Source: Symsagittifera roscoffensis
Lineage: Eukaryota; Xenacoelomorpha; Acoela; Convolutidae
Reading direction: 5' to 3'
Assembly (NCBI RefSeq): GCF_963678635.1
Contig: NC_087063.1
Location: 16,740,449-16,802,448 of the forward strand
Length of the DNA stretch: 62,000 bases
Every line of letters begins with the position of its first letter. Position 1 is the stretch's first letter. The translations under genes were made by a program, and so were the position numbers. Shown here piece after piece: positions 1-10,759 of the stretch. The notes under the pieces are model-generated. The model was not told where the DNA came from. It was given only the letters and a program-made list of their open reading frames with translations, and did not search any database.

Positions 1-697
1 TCTTTAAGTTCGAAGCTAAAACACCAATAATTTGAAGAAAAAAAATTACTTGTTTACGATCAAAAACTGAAGTAATCAGAATTTCAACGTTACCACTAAA
101 CCACCTTGTTCCAGTAATCAGCTAATGAACTAACAATATAAAGGAATTTCTCAGCAGCTGAAGTGTTTCAAAACGATTACTTCGATTAAAGAGCAAAGCT
201 GAACACAATTGACCAACATTTGAACAATTTCGTTTTCAGATCGTAGAATCAAAATGATTTCACGTTTATGTTGAAAAGTAACATACATCACACATTTCAC
301 ACATGCACGTCTTCAATCAAAATGATATCACGTTATTTTAATGCACGTTTTAATAGTGATTTCGATGCGCTGAAATAAAAGAAATGGTAGTCGTCAAACT
401 TCTTTTTCTTTAGACAGCGCTATTATGAACACCAACAGGTCCGTATCAGCAGACTGAGTGGACCACAGTTTGGAGCTTGAACAATTATAAGATTTTTCAT
501 GGAAAAAAAACGAAAAGACAAGAACATGAATATATTCAGCTATTCAAAAGCTCAATATATTCATGTTCACACGCATGCACACAAAAAACACGCGTGCACA
601 CACAAGAGATGAGTCCTGTGGACAAATTTGTTTACGGGAAAAAAGTCTAGTACCTGATTGCAAAACCCTTTCTTATCGCAAAGCTAATCAGTTTTTA
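1..697. other. Non-coding, no gene seen
   Basis: AT-rich sequence without a convincing exon. Near 630-675 there is a short module (ACGGGAAAAAAGTCTAGTAC, then CTGATTGCA) that recurs at about 1690 and, in weaker form, near 3325 and 34540. Nothing else stands out. Confidence 0.5.
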
Positions 698-1232
698 ATA
701 CATACATACAAACATACATACATACAAACATACATACATACAAACATACATACATACATACATACATACATACATACATACATACAAATAAACAAACATA
801 CATACAAATATACAAACAAACATACATACATACATACATACATACATACATACAAACAAACATCCAAACATACATACATACAAACATACATACATACATA
901 GAAACAGACATACATACAAACATATATACAAACATACATACAAACATACATTCAAACATACATTCAAACATACATTCAAACATACACTCAAACATACATA
1001 CATACATACATACATACATACAAACACACATAAATACATACATACATACATACATACATACATACAAACATACATACAAACATACATACATACATACATA
1101 CATACAAGCATACATACATACATACATACATACATACATACAAACATACATACAAATATACATACCAAACATACATACATACATAGATACATACAAACAA
1201 ACATACATACATACAAACACCAAAAACATACA
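698..1232. repeat. CATA tetranucleotide microsatellite
   Basis: About 530 bp of CATA/ATAC repeats, interrupted mainly by CAAA units and a few substitutions. Long open frames exist in several frames of both strands only because the 4-bp unit lacks stops in those phases; their translation is a monotonous Met-Tyr-Val-Cys or His-Thr-Tyr-Ile pattern. I treat all of them as artefacts. Confidence 0.97.
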
Positions 1233-1904
1233 AAAACCAACCCAAATTGAGAAAACTGGATCAATAGGTAAAAATTCTGGTTCGTTGGGAAATCTGATGC
1301 TTAAATTCCATTTTCGAAATTAGAAGTCGGTCACGTTTTTCGTAAGTTTTACACTTTTGCTGTTCGATAGTGGATCATGCCTTTCTTTTAACAATGGAAA
1401 TTAACTGAATTTGAAAAGAAATCACAAGTTAAGCCACGAAAAATCAAAAATGAGCAAACTTTAGGATTTTTTCATGATATTGAATAAAAAAACGATATTG
1501 AATAGTTTTTTAAATATTATTATCAGCAACACAATTAGAAAAATCAGAGCTCAAATATAAATGTTAAAATGTTGAAAAAGCAGTGGGAAGCTTTCAAATC
1601 ACCTTGTAACGAGTCTCTCCTCCCCCCCCCCCCCCTACCTCTTATTGCGAAAGGGGCGAAATTGATTTCAATTTGTCCCTTCTGTGGGACAAAGTTCGTT
1701 ACGGGAAAAAAGTCTAGTACCCGATTGCAGTACCAATATTTATCGCAAAGATAATGAAGCAAGTAGGCTTAGAAGGGAGGTTTAACAAAATTAGTAACAT
1801 AAAAACATAAACAAAAATCAAAGTTGTGCAGAAAAAAAAGAAATTAAACAACCATCTTTAGAAAACATTTCATGTGCGTTGAAACTCGTATCTCAATAAA
1901 AATT

Positions 1905-2030
1905 CTTTTTGACGACCCAAAAGCCCCCCCCCCCCTTTGATTTTTTTGAGGTATCCAATTTTGGCTGAGGGACCCAAAAATGTTTCTAAGGGCGCCTTTG
2001 GCGACAATATATACTAACTTTAAGGGGAGA
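1905..2030 (-). mobile_element. Family B (hAT-type MITE) fragment
   Basis: Read on the minus strand, the segment carries the family's internal motif (a GGCGCC block, then a stretch like AGAAAATTTTTAGGGTCAGTC) seen in the intact copies at 41666-42083 and 54815-55403. It includes a poly-C run near 1923-1936. Both termini are missing, so this is a truncated old copy. Confidence 0.6.
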
Positions 2031-2245
2031 GAGTATTTTTGCTTGGGGTGGTTTTTTCTTCAGACAAATTTGGTCTTTTTGACTAGCCATTTTTCGCAGT
2101 ATCATTCGAAAACTAATGTTGTCCTGAGGTTAAATTTGGAAAGATATTTCACCTTTGATTATTTTTTGTATATGGGGGTTTAAACTTTGCCATTTGGGCA
2201 AATTTAAGACAATTAACTCGCGATATATTTCGCGAAACATTTAAC
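2030..2245 (+). mobile_element. Family A repeat, partial (plus)
   Basis: It matches the left half of family A: GGGGTGG followed by a T run and CTTCAGACAAATTT, then the AAAGATATTTCACC and ATGGGGGTTTAAA landmarks and the CGCGATATATTTCGCG hairpin near 2219. It then stops, so the right half and the 3' stem-loop are absent. A nearly complete copy in the opposite orientation follows at 2465. Confidence 0.75.
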
Positions 2246-2464
2246 TGCTGGCCAATTTCGTTAACATATGCAACATCTAATTTATATGAGCGCTTTCTAC
2301 TCAGGCAGTTTTTTTTCAAACATAAAATTGTTGGTTGACAAGGTAAAAAATTGTTTAAAGAAATATTACTGAGTATTCGAGAAGAGGTTCATATGTTAGC
2401 TATTTTTGTTGGCATTTCAAAAACAGTAATTATTTCTTCAAATCAAGTGTATATCAAAAAGTAG

Positions 2465-2991
2465 AACAAGACTGCTCTTATCGGGGCAAAGCCCTGAAAG
2501 TTCCGACTGCCTTTAAACGTTTATGGAGCAGTAATAACATAAACAAAATAAAAAAATTAAAAGTAAAATGAAAAATTTTTTTTCCAAAATTTTTCAATAA
2601 AAATTATCCCCCACACGCCATATAAAAAAGAAAACAATAGATTTTGCTCCTTGTAACAAATCAATTATGGCAAATAAGCTTCTTTCAACCAATTTTGAAC
2701 GATTTCTAAGACGGATTAAATCTCCGCTTACGCGTTAATAGCGCGAAATATATCGCGCGTTAATTGTCCCAAATTGGCTAAAATGGCCGAAATGGCAACC
2801 TTTTAATCCCCATAACTTGTTGAAAAAAGATCATAAGTGAAATATCTTTTCAACTTTAGGCTCAGGACAACAATGCCTTTCGAATGAAAAAAAAATGGTC
2901 TAAAATGGCTAGTTAAAAAGTCGAAATTTGTCTGAAGAAAAAAAACCCACCCCGAGCAAAAATATTCCGTTACTTTCGTTACGAAAGTCAG
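2465..2991 (-). mobile_element. Family A repeat, near full length (minus)
   Basis: Reading the minus strand it begins with a short palindrome around ACTTTCGTAACGAAAGT. It then shows TGCTCGGGGTGGGTTTTTT, the CGCGCGATATATTTCGCGC hairpin, AACGCGTAAGCGGAG and the TGGCGTGTGGGG G-run, and ends with AGTCGGAAC, a stem-loop (CAGGGCTTTGCCCCG) and GAGCAGTCTTGTT. About 525 bp. It has no coding capacity. This isolated copy helps fix the ends of the family. Confidence 0.85.
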
Positions 2992-3729
2992 ATCAATAAT
3001 AGTCTGTGTTATTATCCTTAGCACTGACTGTACTTAATAGCTGGTTATTGATCAAAATGAACGCTTTCAAAATGAACACATTTTTTGGCTACAATATTTG
3101 CGACTCAGGTTGGAAAAAATGATAGTTCATACTAAAACACAAGCATTGCTTGTGTAAACATGGAATTTTTAACAGAAAATTTAAAACATGGACTTTTTAC
3201 CAGATTCTATAAACAAATTTGATTGACAGGTGTAATGACGTCGTTCAGTCTGGTTAAAGACAATGATGACGGTATATCGACTAGCATAAACTAGCATTAC
3301 TGTCTTATATGTAAGAAAAAGCAGTTACAGGAAAAAAAGTCCAGTTCCGAGTACAAGAAAATTGCTTTCACAGAGGAAATAAACTAACTAAGTTTTTTAA
3401 TCCGCTGAGAATTCTTAAAATTAGTCCATTCTACAGTATTTAAAACTCAAAATATACTTATATTTTATGAACAAGAATCACATTGTTTATCCACTTTTCT
3501 CATGATTTTCCATTATCAGGCAAACACAGTTGTGTGGCTCACATAAGTGTCCATATACACATCCATGATAGAGCCCAACAATGTTCAATAAACTAAGGGT
3601 AAAAATTGAAAAGTCAGCATGTTCTGGAGAAAATCTAGTGAGTTGCTAGCTCACTGGTCTGGTTACTCCAAAACATACCGCGCACCGTTTGAACAAGTTA
3701 TTGATAGTGTTATAATTTACAAAACTTAC
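2992..3729. other. Non-coding with a short dispersed repeat
   Basis: Around 3095-3175 lies a short dispersed segment (TTGCGACTCAGGTTGGAAAA, then an element reading CTTGTGTAAACATG) that is also found near 19238 and 51508. The remainder shows no exon-like frame. Confidence 0.5.
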
Positions 3730-3958
3730 CTCCTTCTTTTGAGAACTGTTCGAACCTTTTGCGAACTTGGGGATTCTATAATCCGGGTCGTCAATTTCGA
3801 TTGACGACAAAATTGGGACACATTTTTTAATTACTTTCACTTCAGGAGGTTTCTTAAACCTAGCGCGCCATTCCATTACTCTATCAACATAAGCTTGGCG
3901 TAAGAACTTCTGTGATTCAGTTAGCTTATTTTCTTTTTCATTCATCGAATCGAATTTT
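3730..3958 (-). CDS. Internal exon of an unrecognised gene
   Basis: A 229-nt exon candidate on the minus strand. It is preceded by a strong acceptor (a run of nine T then CAG at 3959-3961) and followed by a textbook donor (GAG then GTAAGT, GT at 3729-3728). It enters with one base completing a codon and leaves in phase 0. The 76 in-frame codons encode a charged peptide with a Lys/Glu-rich start (MNEKENKLTESQKF), a YVDRVMEWRARFKKPPE stretch and an acidic IEIDDPDYRIPKF stretch. I do not recognise the family. An in-frame Met lies five codons in, so this could also be the first coding exon. Partner exons are not evident in the window; the 3' part would lie to the left, outside it. Confidence 0.6.
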
Positions 3959-4127
3959 CTGAAAAAAAAATGACAATCAATAAACACCATAATTTCAGAA
4001 AGCAATCAATTTATCCGGAAACAAGAAGGAATTAACAAAACAAGGATACATCAAAAGTAGTTTGTTTTTACGGTTAAATCGTATCATTAAATGGTTTCTT
4101 CTAAAAAAAATCAAGGCAAGAAATCGG

Positions 4128-5365
4128 TAAAAGCGGTGAGACGAATCACGATTTTTCAAAAAAAGCCAATTTTTCACGTCAAAACTAGTAACGCAAAAAC
4201 TAGGAAGAATTAAGCAAAGACCATTATATCAAAATCAAGCTATGATATTAGTCTACCGATAACAACAAACAGTTTTTTAAAAAAATTCGAGACAGAAGAG
4301 AAATAAGCAAAGCCGTGGGACGAACCATGATTTAAAAAAAAAGCCTGTTTATCACTAAAAAAATTATAACGCAAAACCTAGAAAGAATTAAGCAAAGACC
4401 ATTACATCACAATCAAGCTATGATATTAGGCTATCGATAACAACAAACAGTTTTAAAAAAAATTCCGAGACAGAGGAGAAATAAGCAAAGCCGTGCGACG
4501 AATCATGATTTTTTAAAGATGCCTGTTTTTCACTGAAAAAATTATAACGCAAAAACTAGAAAGAAATAAAATAAAACCATTACATCATGATCAAGCTATG
4601 ATATTGGGCTATCGATAGAAACAAACAGTTTTAAAAAAAAATCCGAGACAGAGGAGAAATAAGCAAAGCCGTGTGACGAATCAAGATTTTTTAAAAATGC
4701 CTGTTTTTCACTGAAAAAATTATAACGCAAAAACTAGAAAGAAATAAAATAAAACCATTACATCATGATCAAGCTATGATATTGGGCTATCGATAGAAAC
4801 AAACAGTTTTAAAAAAAAATCCGAGACAGAGGAGAAATAAGCAAAGCCGTGTGACGAATCAAGATTTTTTAAAAATGCCTGTTTTTCACTAAAAAAATAA
4901 TAACGCAAAACCTAGAAAGAATTAAGCAAAGACCACTACATCACAATCAAGCTATGATATTAGGCTATCGATAACAACAAACAGTTTTTAAAAAGATTTC
5001 GAGACAGAGGAGAAACAAGCAAAGCCGTGGGACGAATCATGATTTTTTTAAAATGCCTGTTTTTCACTAAAAAAATAATAACGCAAAAACTAGAAAGAAT
5101 TAAAATAAAACCATTACATCATGATCAAGCTATGATATTGGGATATCGATAAAAACAAACAGTTTTAAAAAAAGTTTCGAAACAGAGGAGAAAAAAGCAA
5201 AGCCGTGGGACGAATCACAATTTTTATAAAAAAAGCATTTTCACTAAAAAATTAAAAACTCAAAAACGAGGAGGAAATTACCAATGAACATTACATCAAA
5301 ATCAAGCTATGACATTAGACTATCGATAAAAGCAAACAGTTTTTAAAAAAATTTCGAGATTTGAG
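4128..5365. repeat. 177-bp satellite array, about seven units
   Basis: The landmark AATCAAGCTATGATATT recurs near 4235, 4412, 4589, 4767, 4946, 5122 and 5300, a spacing of about 177 bp. Each unit also holds GCCGTGGGACGAATCA, a TGCCTGTTTTTCACT segment and ATAACGCAAAAACTAG. Units near 4500-4860 are almost identical, while the outer units are diverged, as expected for an array homogenised from its centre. No coding potential. Confidence 0.9.
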
Positions 5366-5499
5366 TATTTTTGAGCCAGAATGTGCAAAAAAACTTTTGG
5401 GTAGGGAATGACAAAAATGTCGTACCCTTTTGGGCATAAGAAAAAAAACCAACTTTCTTGCTCTATGTTTTTTAGAGTTTTTTTTCAAAGATTATCTCC

Positions 5500-6960
5500 A
5501 AATAGGATATAGCTGGTGGTTACCACAGTGTTTTGATGAGTGAGAGCTGATTTTCGACAATTTTGATAGAATTGAGAACAAATGTCACTGTTTTGTTGAC
5601 AATTTGATCGAAAAAACTTATGCCTCTCCTTGGTAATTCATCATTGATCAAAATTTCTTTGGCTCAAATTTTCAGACAAACGTTAGTTCAGCCGACGATA
5701 CTATTCGGGAGTTCGGTTCTTTCCTAGATTTTTGCTGTAGTTTATAAAACTTCATCAGTGATTGTTTATGTGAAGAAATATTGTTCCGTTTTTTTAGAAG
5801 ATCAAAAGTTTTTCTTCGAAACAGCCAAGAAAATTTCATAGTATTTTAAGATCTACAATTGCAAAATTGATGGCGAAAGCTTGATGGACAATTGTTTCAG
5901 CCAAAAAATAAGCAAAAAAAAAAACATTTTGTGTCGTAATGATGCTTCAAAGGTTTTACTCAAACCAACTAAAACAGTTCAATATGCAGGTAATTAGCTG
6001 ATTTTTTCCCTTAATAATCAAACACTTATGCTGCTTTAGAAAAAACCTTTCGCTATATTGTTTGAACAGTTAGGCTCATTTCTCAATAACTTTGAAAGAA
6101 TTGAGAACAAAACACGTGTTTTTTTTAAAAAAATTTAGTGGAAAAAATTACACAAGCCTCACCACTGTGTTTAAACAACTTTCAGATAATCTTTCTCTCA
6201 GCTCAGTAGAAAGAAACGGAATTAGTGAAACTGAATCTGTTTTTCACAAGAAAAGCTGAATCTGTTTCTCTGCTCATTTCCAACGTTGTTACCAGTGATT
6301 TAAAAAAAAAAACGAACAAGAATTTTTTGTGTGGAATTTCGATTCCGGTTTTGCAGACGTCAAATGTTTTGCTTCGAGATAATACAACAATGAGTGTCTT
6401 CTATTGCCTTCACTTAAGGTCTGCTAGTACTACAATGAACAGAGTAAGATGATTCATAAATTTTTTGTCTAAAACATCGAAAAAAGGAGAAAAAAAAATC
6501 GTGTCGTAATGATATTTTAAAAGTTGAAATTAAATAAACCAAAATTTTTTGATATGCCAAAAATTTTTCTTGAAAAAACTCTCGTGTAGCTTCCTGAACT
6601 ACAAGTATTCAGAAGACTCCAGCAATTAGTTAAAATTAGTTGTCGTCAATTTTGAAGGAACTGGGAACAAAAATCATTTTACTAGGGGATTTAGTAAAAA
6701 AAATACGTGCCTCTTCTCGGTACTTCATCAGCCTTCAATTAATCTTTTTGTCGACTCTAGTGAGAATAACTTATTCTGTCAATTTTTTAAAAAGCCGTTT
6801 TTCTATTTTTTTTTTGATGTTTTTGCTATTTTTTTTGAGAGGTTATCGAAGATGTTTTTGTGTGGAATTTTGTTTCGGTCCTTTCAGATTAAAAGAAACC
6901 TTCATGATAACAAAAGAAAATTTTTGAAATTTGCAAGTGTTTTTTTGATTGCTTGAATTT
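5500..6960. repeat. Diverged direct repeats, roughly 540-bp spacing
   Basis: Three related blocks can be followed by GAATTGAGAACAAA-type sequence near 5570, 6098 and 6655, each followed by a TGCCTCTCCTTGG/GTGCCTCTTCTCGG-like stretch. A GTGTCGTAATGAT motif lies near 5932 and 6500. Divergence is high and no transposon ends are visible. The small open frames inside are not convincing. Confidence 0.5.
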
Positions 6961-7880
6961 GACATAATAAGTTTTACGCAACAAAAGCTAACAAAATGAA
7001 AAAAATATATATTACTTTTCTATTTGCTTAAACAAAAAAATTGTTCAATATGCAGGCCGTTGCCTGTTCTTTTTTCTAGTGAAGACAACCCTCACTATAT
7101 ATTTTTTGCTGCAACTACTCTAATTCTTCTGAAGGCAAGGAAAACATGATATGTTGCATGAGAAAGATCTAAGTTTTTGAAATTCATTAACTAGCTTAAA
7201 GATTTAAGATTGACTCGTTTGCTTGTTTTTAATTCTTTTTTTTTTCTTTAAAAACTTGCTTTGATTTTTTTAGAATAAAGCACTAACAAATTTGATTTCC
7301 AAAACCAAAAAAATCTGTTGTGAGATTCGAGCTTGCCTTCTCAGAGGTATCTGATGAAAGGATAAGGTTTGCTTTCAAGTTGATGAACCTCAAAAGATCA
7401 ATATTTTTTAAACCAATATTCACCTCAAAAGGTGATTGTTTCAAATAAACCATTGAACCTCAGTTCAATCCCTAGCACGTTGTAAGGAAAAACCTATAGG
7501 GCAACAGAATACTTTAAGTTTGATTAATATTTCAATAATTTTTTTAAATTTTTTCTTCTGTGGAAACATTGTTTTAAGTTTTTTAATTGAATTACTATTG
7601 AAAAAAAAAAACAAATTTTAAAATATCTTGTGGCAATCGTACACGGTTTGTTTAAAACAGAGTTTTGTTTGTAATTCGATTCAAGACGTACTAAATAAAG
7701 CTTTGCTCCGGAATGAGAAAAATTTTCATAAAATTGAAAATAAAACATTTTTCACCAATCTTCACGCATTTTTTTTCTCCAAAAGTATCTTCTCAGCTTA
7801 CCCCCTCAAAATTTGAAAATGCAAATGAACCTCGAAATAAACGAAAATTTCGTCAATTTTGGTTGTGCTGTTGCCTTCTC
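6960..7880. other. Non-coding, nothing recognised
   Basis: AT-rich sequence with poly-T/poly-A runs. The motif TTCAATATGCAG at about 7043 is shared with about 5980, so the edge of the preceding repeat block may extend here. No exon or RNA gene seen. Confidence 0.4.
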
Positions 7881-8310
7881 TATTAAAAATGTCTTTGTAA
7901 GGAAATATCGATTCCATAAATGGCGCCATTTATGGTGCGACGTATGGTTTGCATGGTAGAAAAATAATTAAACTTTATTAAAAGGATACTTTGCACTAGA
8001 GATACTTTTTCTCAGTCGTTTTTGTCAATTAACCTCTATTTTACGGTTTTCTAGAGAAAAAAAAATTGGTGAAAAATCTCTTCCATACGTAGCACCATAT
8101 ATGTTGCGACGTATGATTTGCATGGTGAAAATTTTTGATATTTTACCAACAGCTTGCATAACGATGAGAAACCGTTTTATTACTATTTTACTCCGTTAAA
8201 AAGCTATTTTGAGGGTTTTCGAAACCAATGTATGGGCGAAGTATGATTAATCATTTTCCATGCAAATCATGCATGGATGTGCATGGTTGCGCATTATCTT
8301 CTATGGTGGG
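7880..8310. repeat. Short direct repeats around a perfect palindrome
   Basis: A TGCGACGTATGGTTTGCATGG segment occurs near 7936, a near copy (TTGCGACGTATGATTTGCAT) near 8103, and a third, degraded, near 8232. The first copy is preceded by a perfect 22-bp palindrome, CCATAAATGG-CG-CCATTTATGG, at about 7917-7938. The segment may be a decayed mobile element, but no terminal repeats are evident. Confidence 0.5.
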
Positions 8311-8324
8311 CAGCCCGGGGCAGT

Positions 8325-8600
8325 TTGGGCAATTTGGGACAATTAACATGCGATGCATTTCGTGCTAAACAAGCAGAAGCATACATTTAATCCCTCTTAG
8401 ATATCATTCCAAATTGAAATGAGGCCAGCTATTTGGTCTATTTAAAACTTCGCAATAAACCAAACCAATCACTTTATGATTTGAATAGTTGTCACCCAAT
8501 TCTGAAATAAAACACTACTCCATATACCTTAAAATGCATTCGCAACATTCGGTGCTTTGCCCTGATACGAGCAGTTTTTTTAACTTATGATAAATTAGCG
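8325..8600 (+). mobile_element. Family A repeat, diverged and rearranged
   Basis: CAATTTGGGACAATTAAC and a degraded CGATGCATTTCGTGC block identify family A near 8330-8370. The right end is represented by GCATTCGCAACATTCGGTGC and CCTGATACGAGCAG near 8535-8576. The stem-loop has lost most of its pairing. This is an old copy. Confidence 0.6.
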
Positions 8601-8790
8601 CCAAAAAAGCCTATTTGAAATTTTTAAAAAAAAAATTACGGTCAGTCGGAAATGGATGTTGTAAAATAGTACCACTGGGGAACCCCTTCCTTTCGGGTGA
8701 TGATAGGGTCCAATCACTGGGTAGAGGCAGAAGCGCGAGGGGGAAGAGCGACTGGGGCAAAAACCTTTTTAATAAGCACTTTTTTCCACA
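8600..8790 (+). mobile_element. Family B fragment
   Basis: GGTCAGTCGGAAATGGATG, an AAATAGTACCA stretch and a GGG-rich run match the right part of the intact hAT-type MITEs further right. It is truncated at both ends and carries no target duplication. The overlapping short open frames are not genes. Confidence 0.55.
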
Positions 8791-8869
8791 CATCGGATCT
8801 TAAATCAGCTCATATATCACTTCAAATATAATTGAGACTAGATGTTAGGCCATATTTTTTTCCGATTTT

Positions 8870-9126
8870 GAAAAAAAATGAAGGAATATTTTTGGCGGGG
8901 TGGTTGTCTTCCAGGCCACATAAGGAGGCTAAATTGTGTGCAAGATAGGCGCCCAATTTGGTGTCTGCAGTTCAGTGGAAACCGGAGACAAATCTTCAAA
9001 CGTGTTCAAAATGTAAGTGGAATCCAGTTACGAAACGTCCGTGGACTCAGCATTCAAATATCTGTGACGCAAATTTTGTCGGCACATTTTTGTCCCGTTT
9101 TCTGCAAAAAGCGATTATACTTAGTT
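8870..9126. other. Unassigned repeat-like sequence
   Basis: It contains AATGTAAGTGGAATCCA near 9009, which is also found inside the 3.2 kb duplicated block (10536 and 13762), so this is probably a piece of the same composite repeat. No coding evidence. Confidence 0.4.
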
Positions 9127-9628
9127 GTTCCGACTTTCGATACGAAAGTAACGGAATATTTGTGCTCGGGGTGGGTTTTTTTTTTCTTCAGACAAATTTA
9201 GACTTTTTAACTAGCCATTTTTGACCGAAATTTTTTGTTTATCATTCAAATGGTTTTTCCTCTGTGATAATTTTTCGTAAAGTTATGCGGGTTTAAAGAT
9301 TGTCATTTTGGCCAATTTGGGACAGTTAACGCGCGATATATTTCGCGCTATTAACGCGTAAGCGGAGAGTTGATCCGTCTAAAAATCGTTCCAAATTGGT
9401 TGAAAGAAGCTTATTTGCCATAATTGATTTGTTACAAGGAGCTAAATCTATCTTTTTACACTTTAAATGGCGTGTGGGGGGATGATTTTCATAAAAACTT
9501 CAATTTTTAGAAAAAAAAATTTCATATTATTTAATTACATTTAATTTTTTAATGTTATTACTGCTTCATAAAACCCTAAAAGGCGGTCGGAACATTCAGG
9601 GCTTCACCCTGATACGAGCAGTTTTGTT
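9127..9628 (+). mobile_element. Family A repeat, full length (plus)
   Basis: The 5' end GTTCCGACTTTCG with palindrome ACTTTCGATACGAAAGT is followed by all internal landmarks. The 3' end has CGGTCGGAACA, the stem-loop CAGGGCTTCACCCTG and GATACGAGCAGTTTTGTT. The 5' GTTCCGAC is the inverted complement of GTCGGAAC upstream of the 3' stem-loop. The next copy abuts it directly. No open frame of note. Confidence 0.88.
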
Positions 9629-10040
9629 GTTCCGACTTTCGATACGAAAGTAACGGAATATTTGTGCTCCGGTGTGTTTTTTTTTTCTTCAGACAAATTT
9701 CGACTTTTTAACTAGCCATTTTTGACGGAATTTTTTTATATCATTCAAAAAGTATTGTTGTCCTGAGCTTAAATGTGAAAAGATATTTCACCAGTGATCA
9801 ATTTTCGTAAAGTTATGGGGGTTTAAAGATTGGCATTTTGGCCAATTTGCGACAATTAACGCGCGATATATTTCGCGCTATTAACGCGTAAGCGTAGATT
9901 TAATCCGTCTTAGAAATCGTTCCAAATTGGTTGAAAGAAGCTTATTTGCCATAACTGATTTGTTACTAGAGAAGCTAAATTTATCACTTTGTAAAAAAAC
10001 TTTGAGATTTTTTGTGAAAATCATCCCCCCCCCACACGCC
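9629..10040 (+). mobile_element. Family A repeat, 3' truncated
   Basis: It starts with GTTCCGACTTTCGATACGA immediately after the previous copy and runs through the CGCGATATATTTCGCGC hairpin and the AAGCTTATTTGCCATAA landmark. It is then broken by an inverted segment near 10027, where the CCCCCACACGCCATATAAA block appears in reverse. The 3.2 kb duplicated block begins inside this copy. Confidence 0.8.
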
Positions 10041-10104
10041 ATATAAAGTACAAAGTGATAAATTTAGCTTCTAGTAATAAATCAGTTATGGCAAATAAGC
10101 TTCT

Positions 10105-10579
10105 CAAATACTGCATCTCAAAAACTGACAAAATGGATTCCACTTACATTTAGCGGAATACGCTTATAGTTGTGGAATCCAAAAAAAAACAAGACTGCTC
10201 GTATCAGGGCGAAGCCCTGAATGTTCCGACTGCCTTTTAAGGTCTATGAAGCAGAAATCTGATGAAAAAATTAAATATAAAAAACAATGAAAAAAAATAA
10301 TAATAAAAAAACTTTGAGATTTTTTGTGAAAATCATCCTCCCCCCCCCCCCCCCCCCCCCCCACACGCCATATAAAGTACAATTTTTTTTTTCATTTTTT
10401 TTTATATTTAATTGTTTCATCAGATTTCTGCTTCATAGACCTTAAAAGGCAGTCGGAACATTCAGGGCTTCGCCCTTGATACGAGCAGTCTTGTTTTTTT
10501 TTTGGATTCCACAACTATAAGCGTATTCCGCCAAATGTAAGTGGAATCCATTTTGTCAGTTTTTGAGATGCAGTATTTG
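10105..10579. repeat. Large inverted repeat around a 23-C tract (copy 1)
   Basis: The left arm (about 10105-10297) and right arm (about 10383-10579) are reverse complements over about 195 bp with few mismatches. They run from CAAATACTGCATCTCA at the left edge to TGAGATGCAGTATTTG at the right. Each arm contains a family A 3' end (stem-loop CAGGGCTTCGCCCTG). The loop holds 23 consecutive C at 10340-10362. It could extrude as a cruciform. Confidence 0.88.
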
Positions 10580-10668
10580 AGATGCAATTATAGTTGAACT
10601 GGAAATTGGAACAAACTGAACCAAACCTATTGTCAGCATGTGAGACTTGAACTGAATGAAACATATTT

Positions 10669-10718
10669 TCAGCCTTTGATGTTTGATGTCGATTTCAGCC
10701 TTTGATGTTTGATGCAGT
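10669..10718. repeat. 25-bp tandem duplication
   Basis: CAGCCTTTGATGTTTGATG occurs twice, 25 bp apart, and is reproduced in the second 3.2 kb copy at about 13896-13942. Confidence 0.8.
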
Positions 10719-10759
10719 AGATTGGAATGAACGGACCGAAACGTATTGTCAATAGTTGT

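Noticed and set aside
595-640. Hammerhead ribozyme-like GATGAGTCC-TGT-GGAC segment
   Set aside because: The stem II look-alike is present, but the CUG of CUGANGA and the following GAAA core are not, and no stem I/III partner is evident.
563-1264. Long open frames on both strands in the CATA repeat
   Set aside because: They arise from a stop-free tetranucleotide repeat and translate to a monotonous pattern; no start context or conservation.
10164-10382. Minus-strand frame with a poly-Gly run (and its twin near 13344)
   Set aside because: It reads through the 23-C tract and a family A copy; a repeat artefact.
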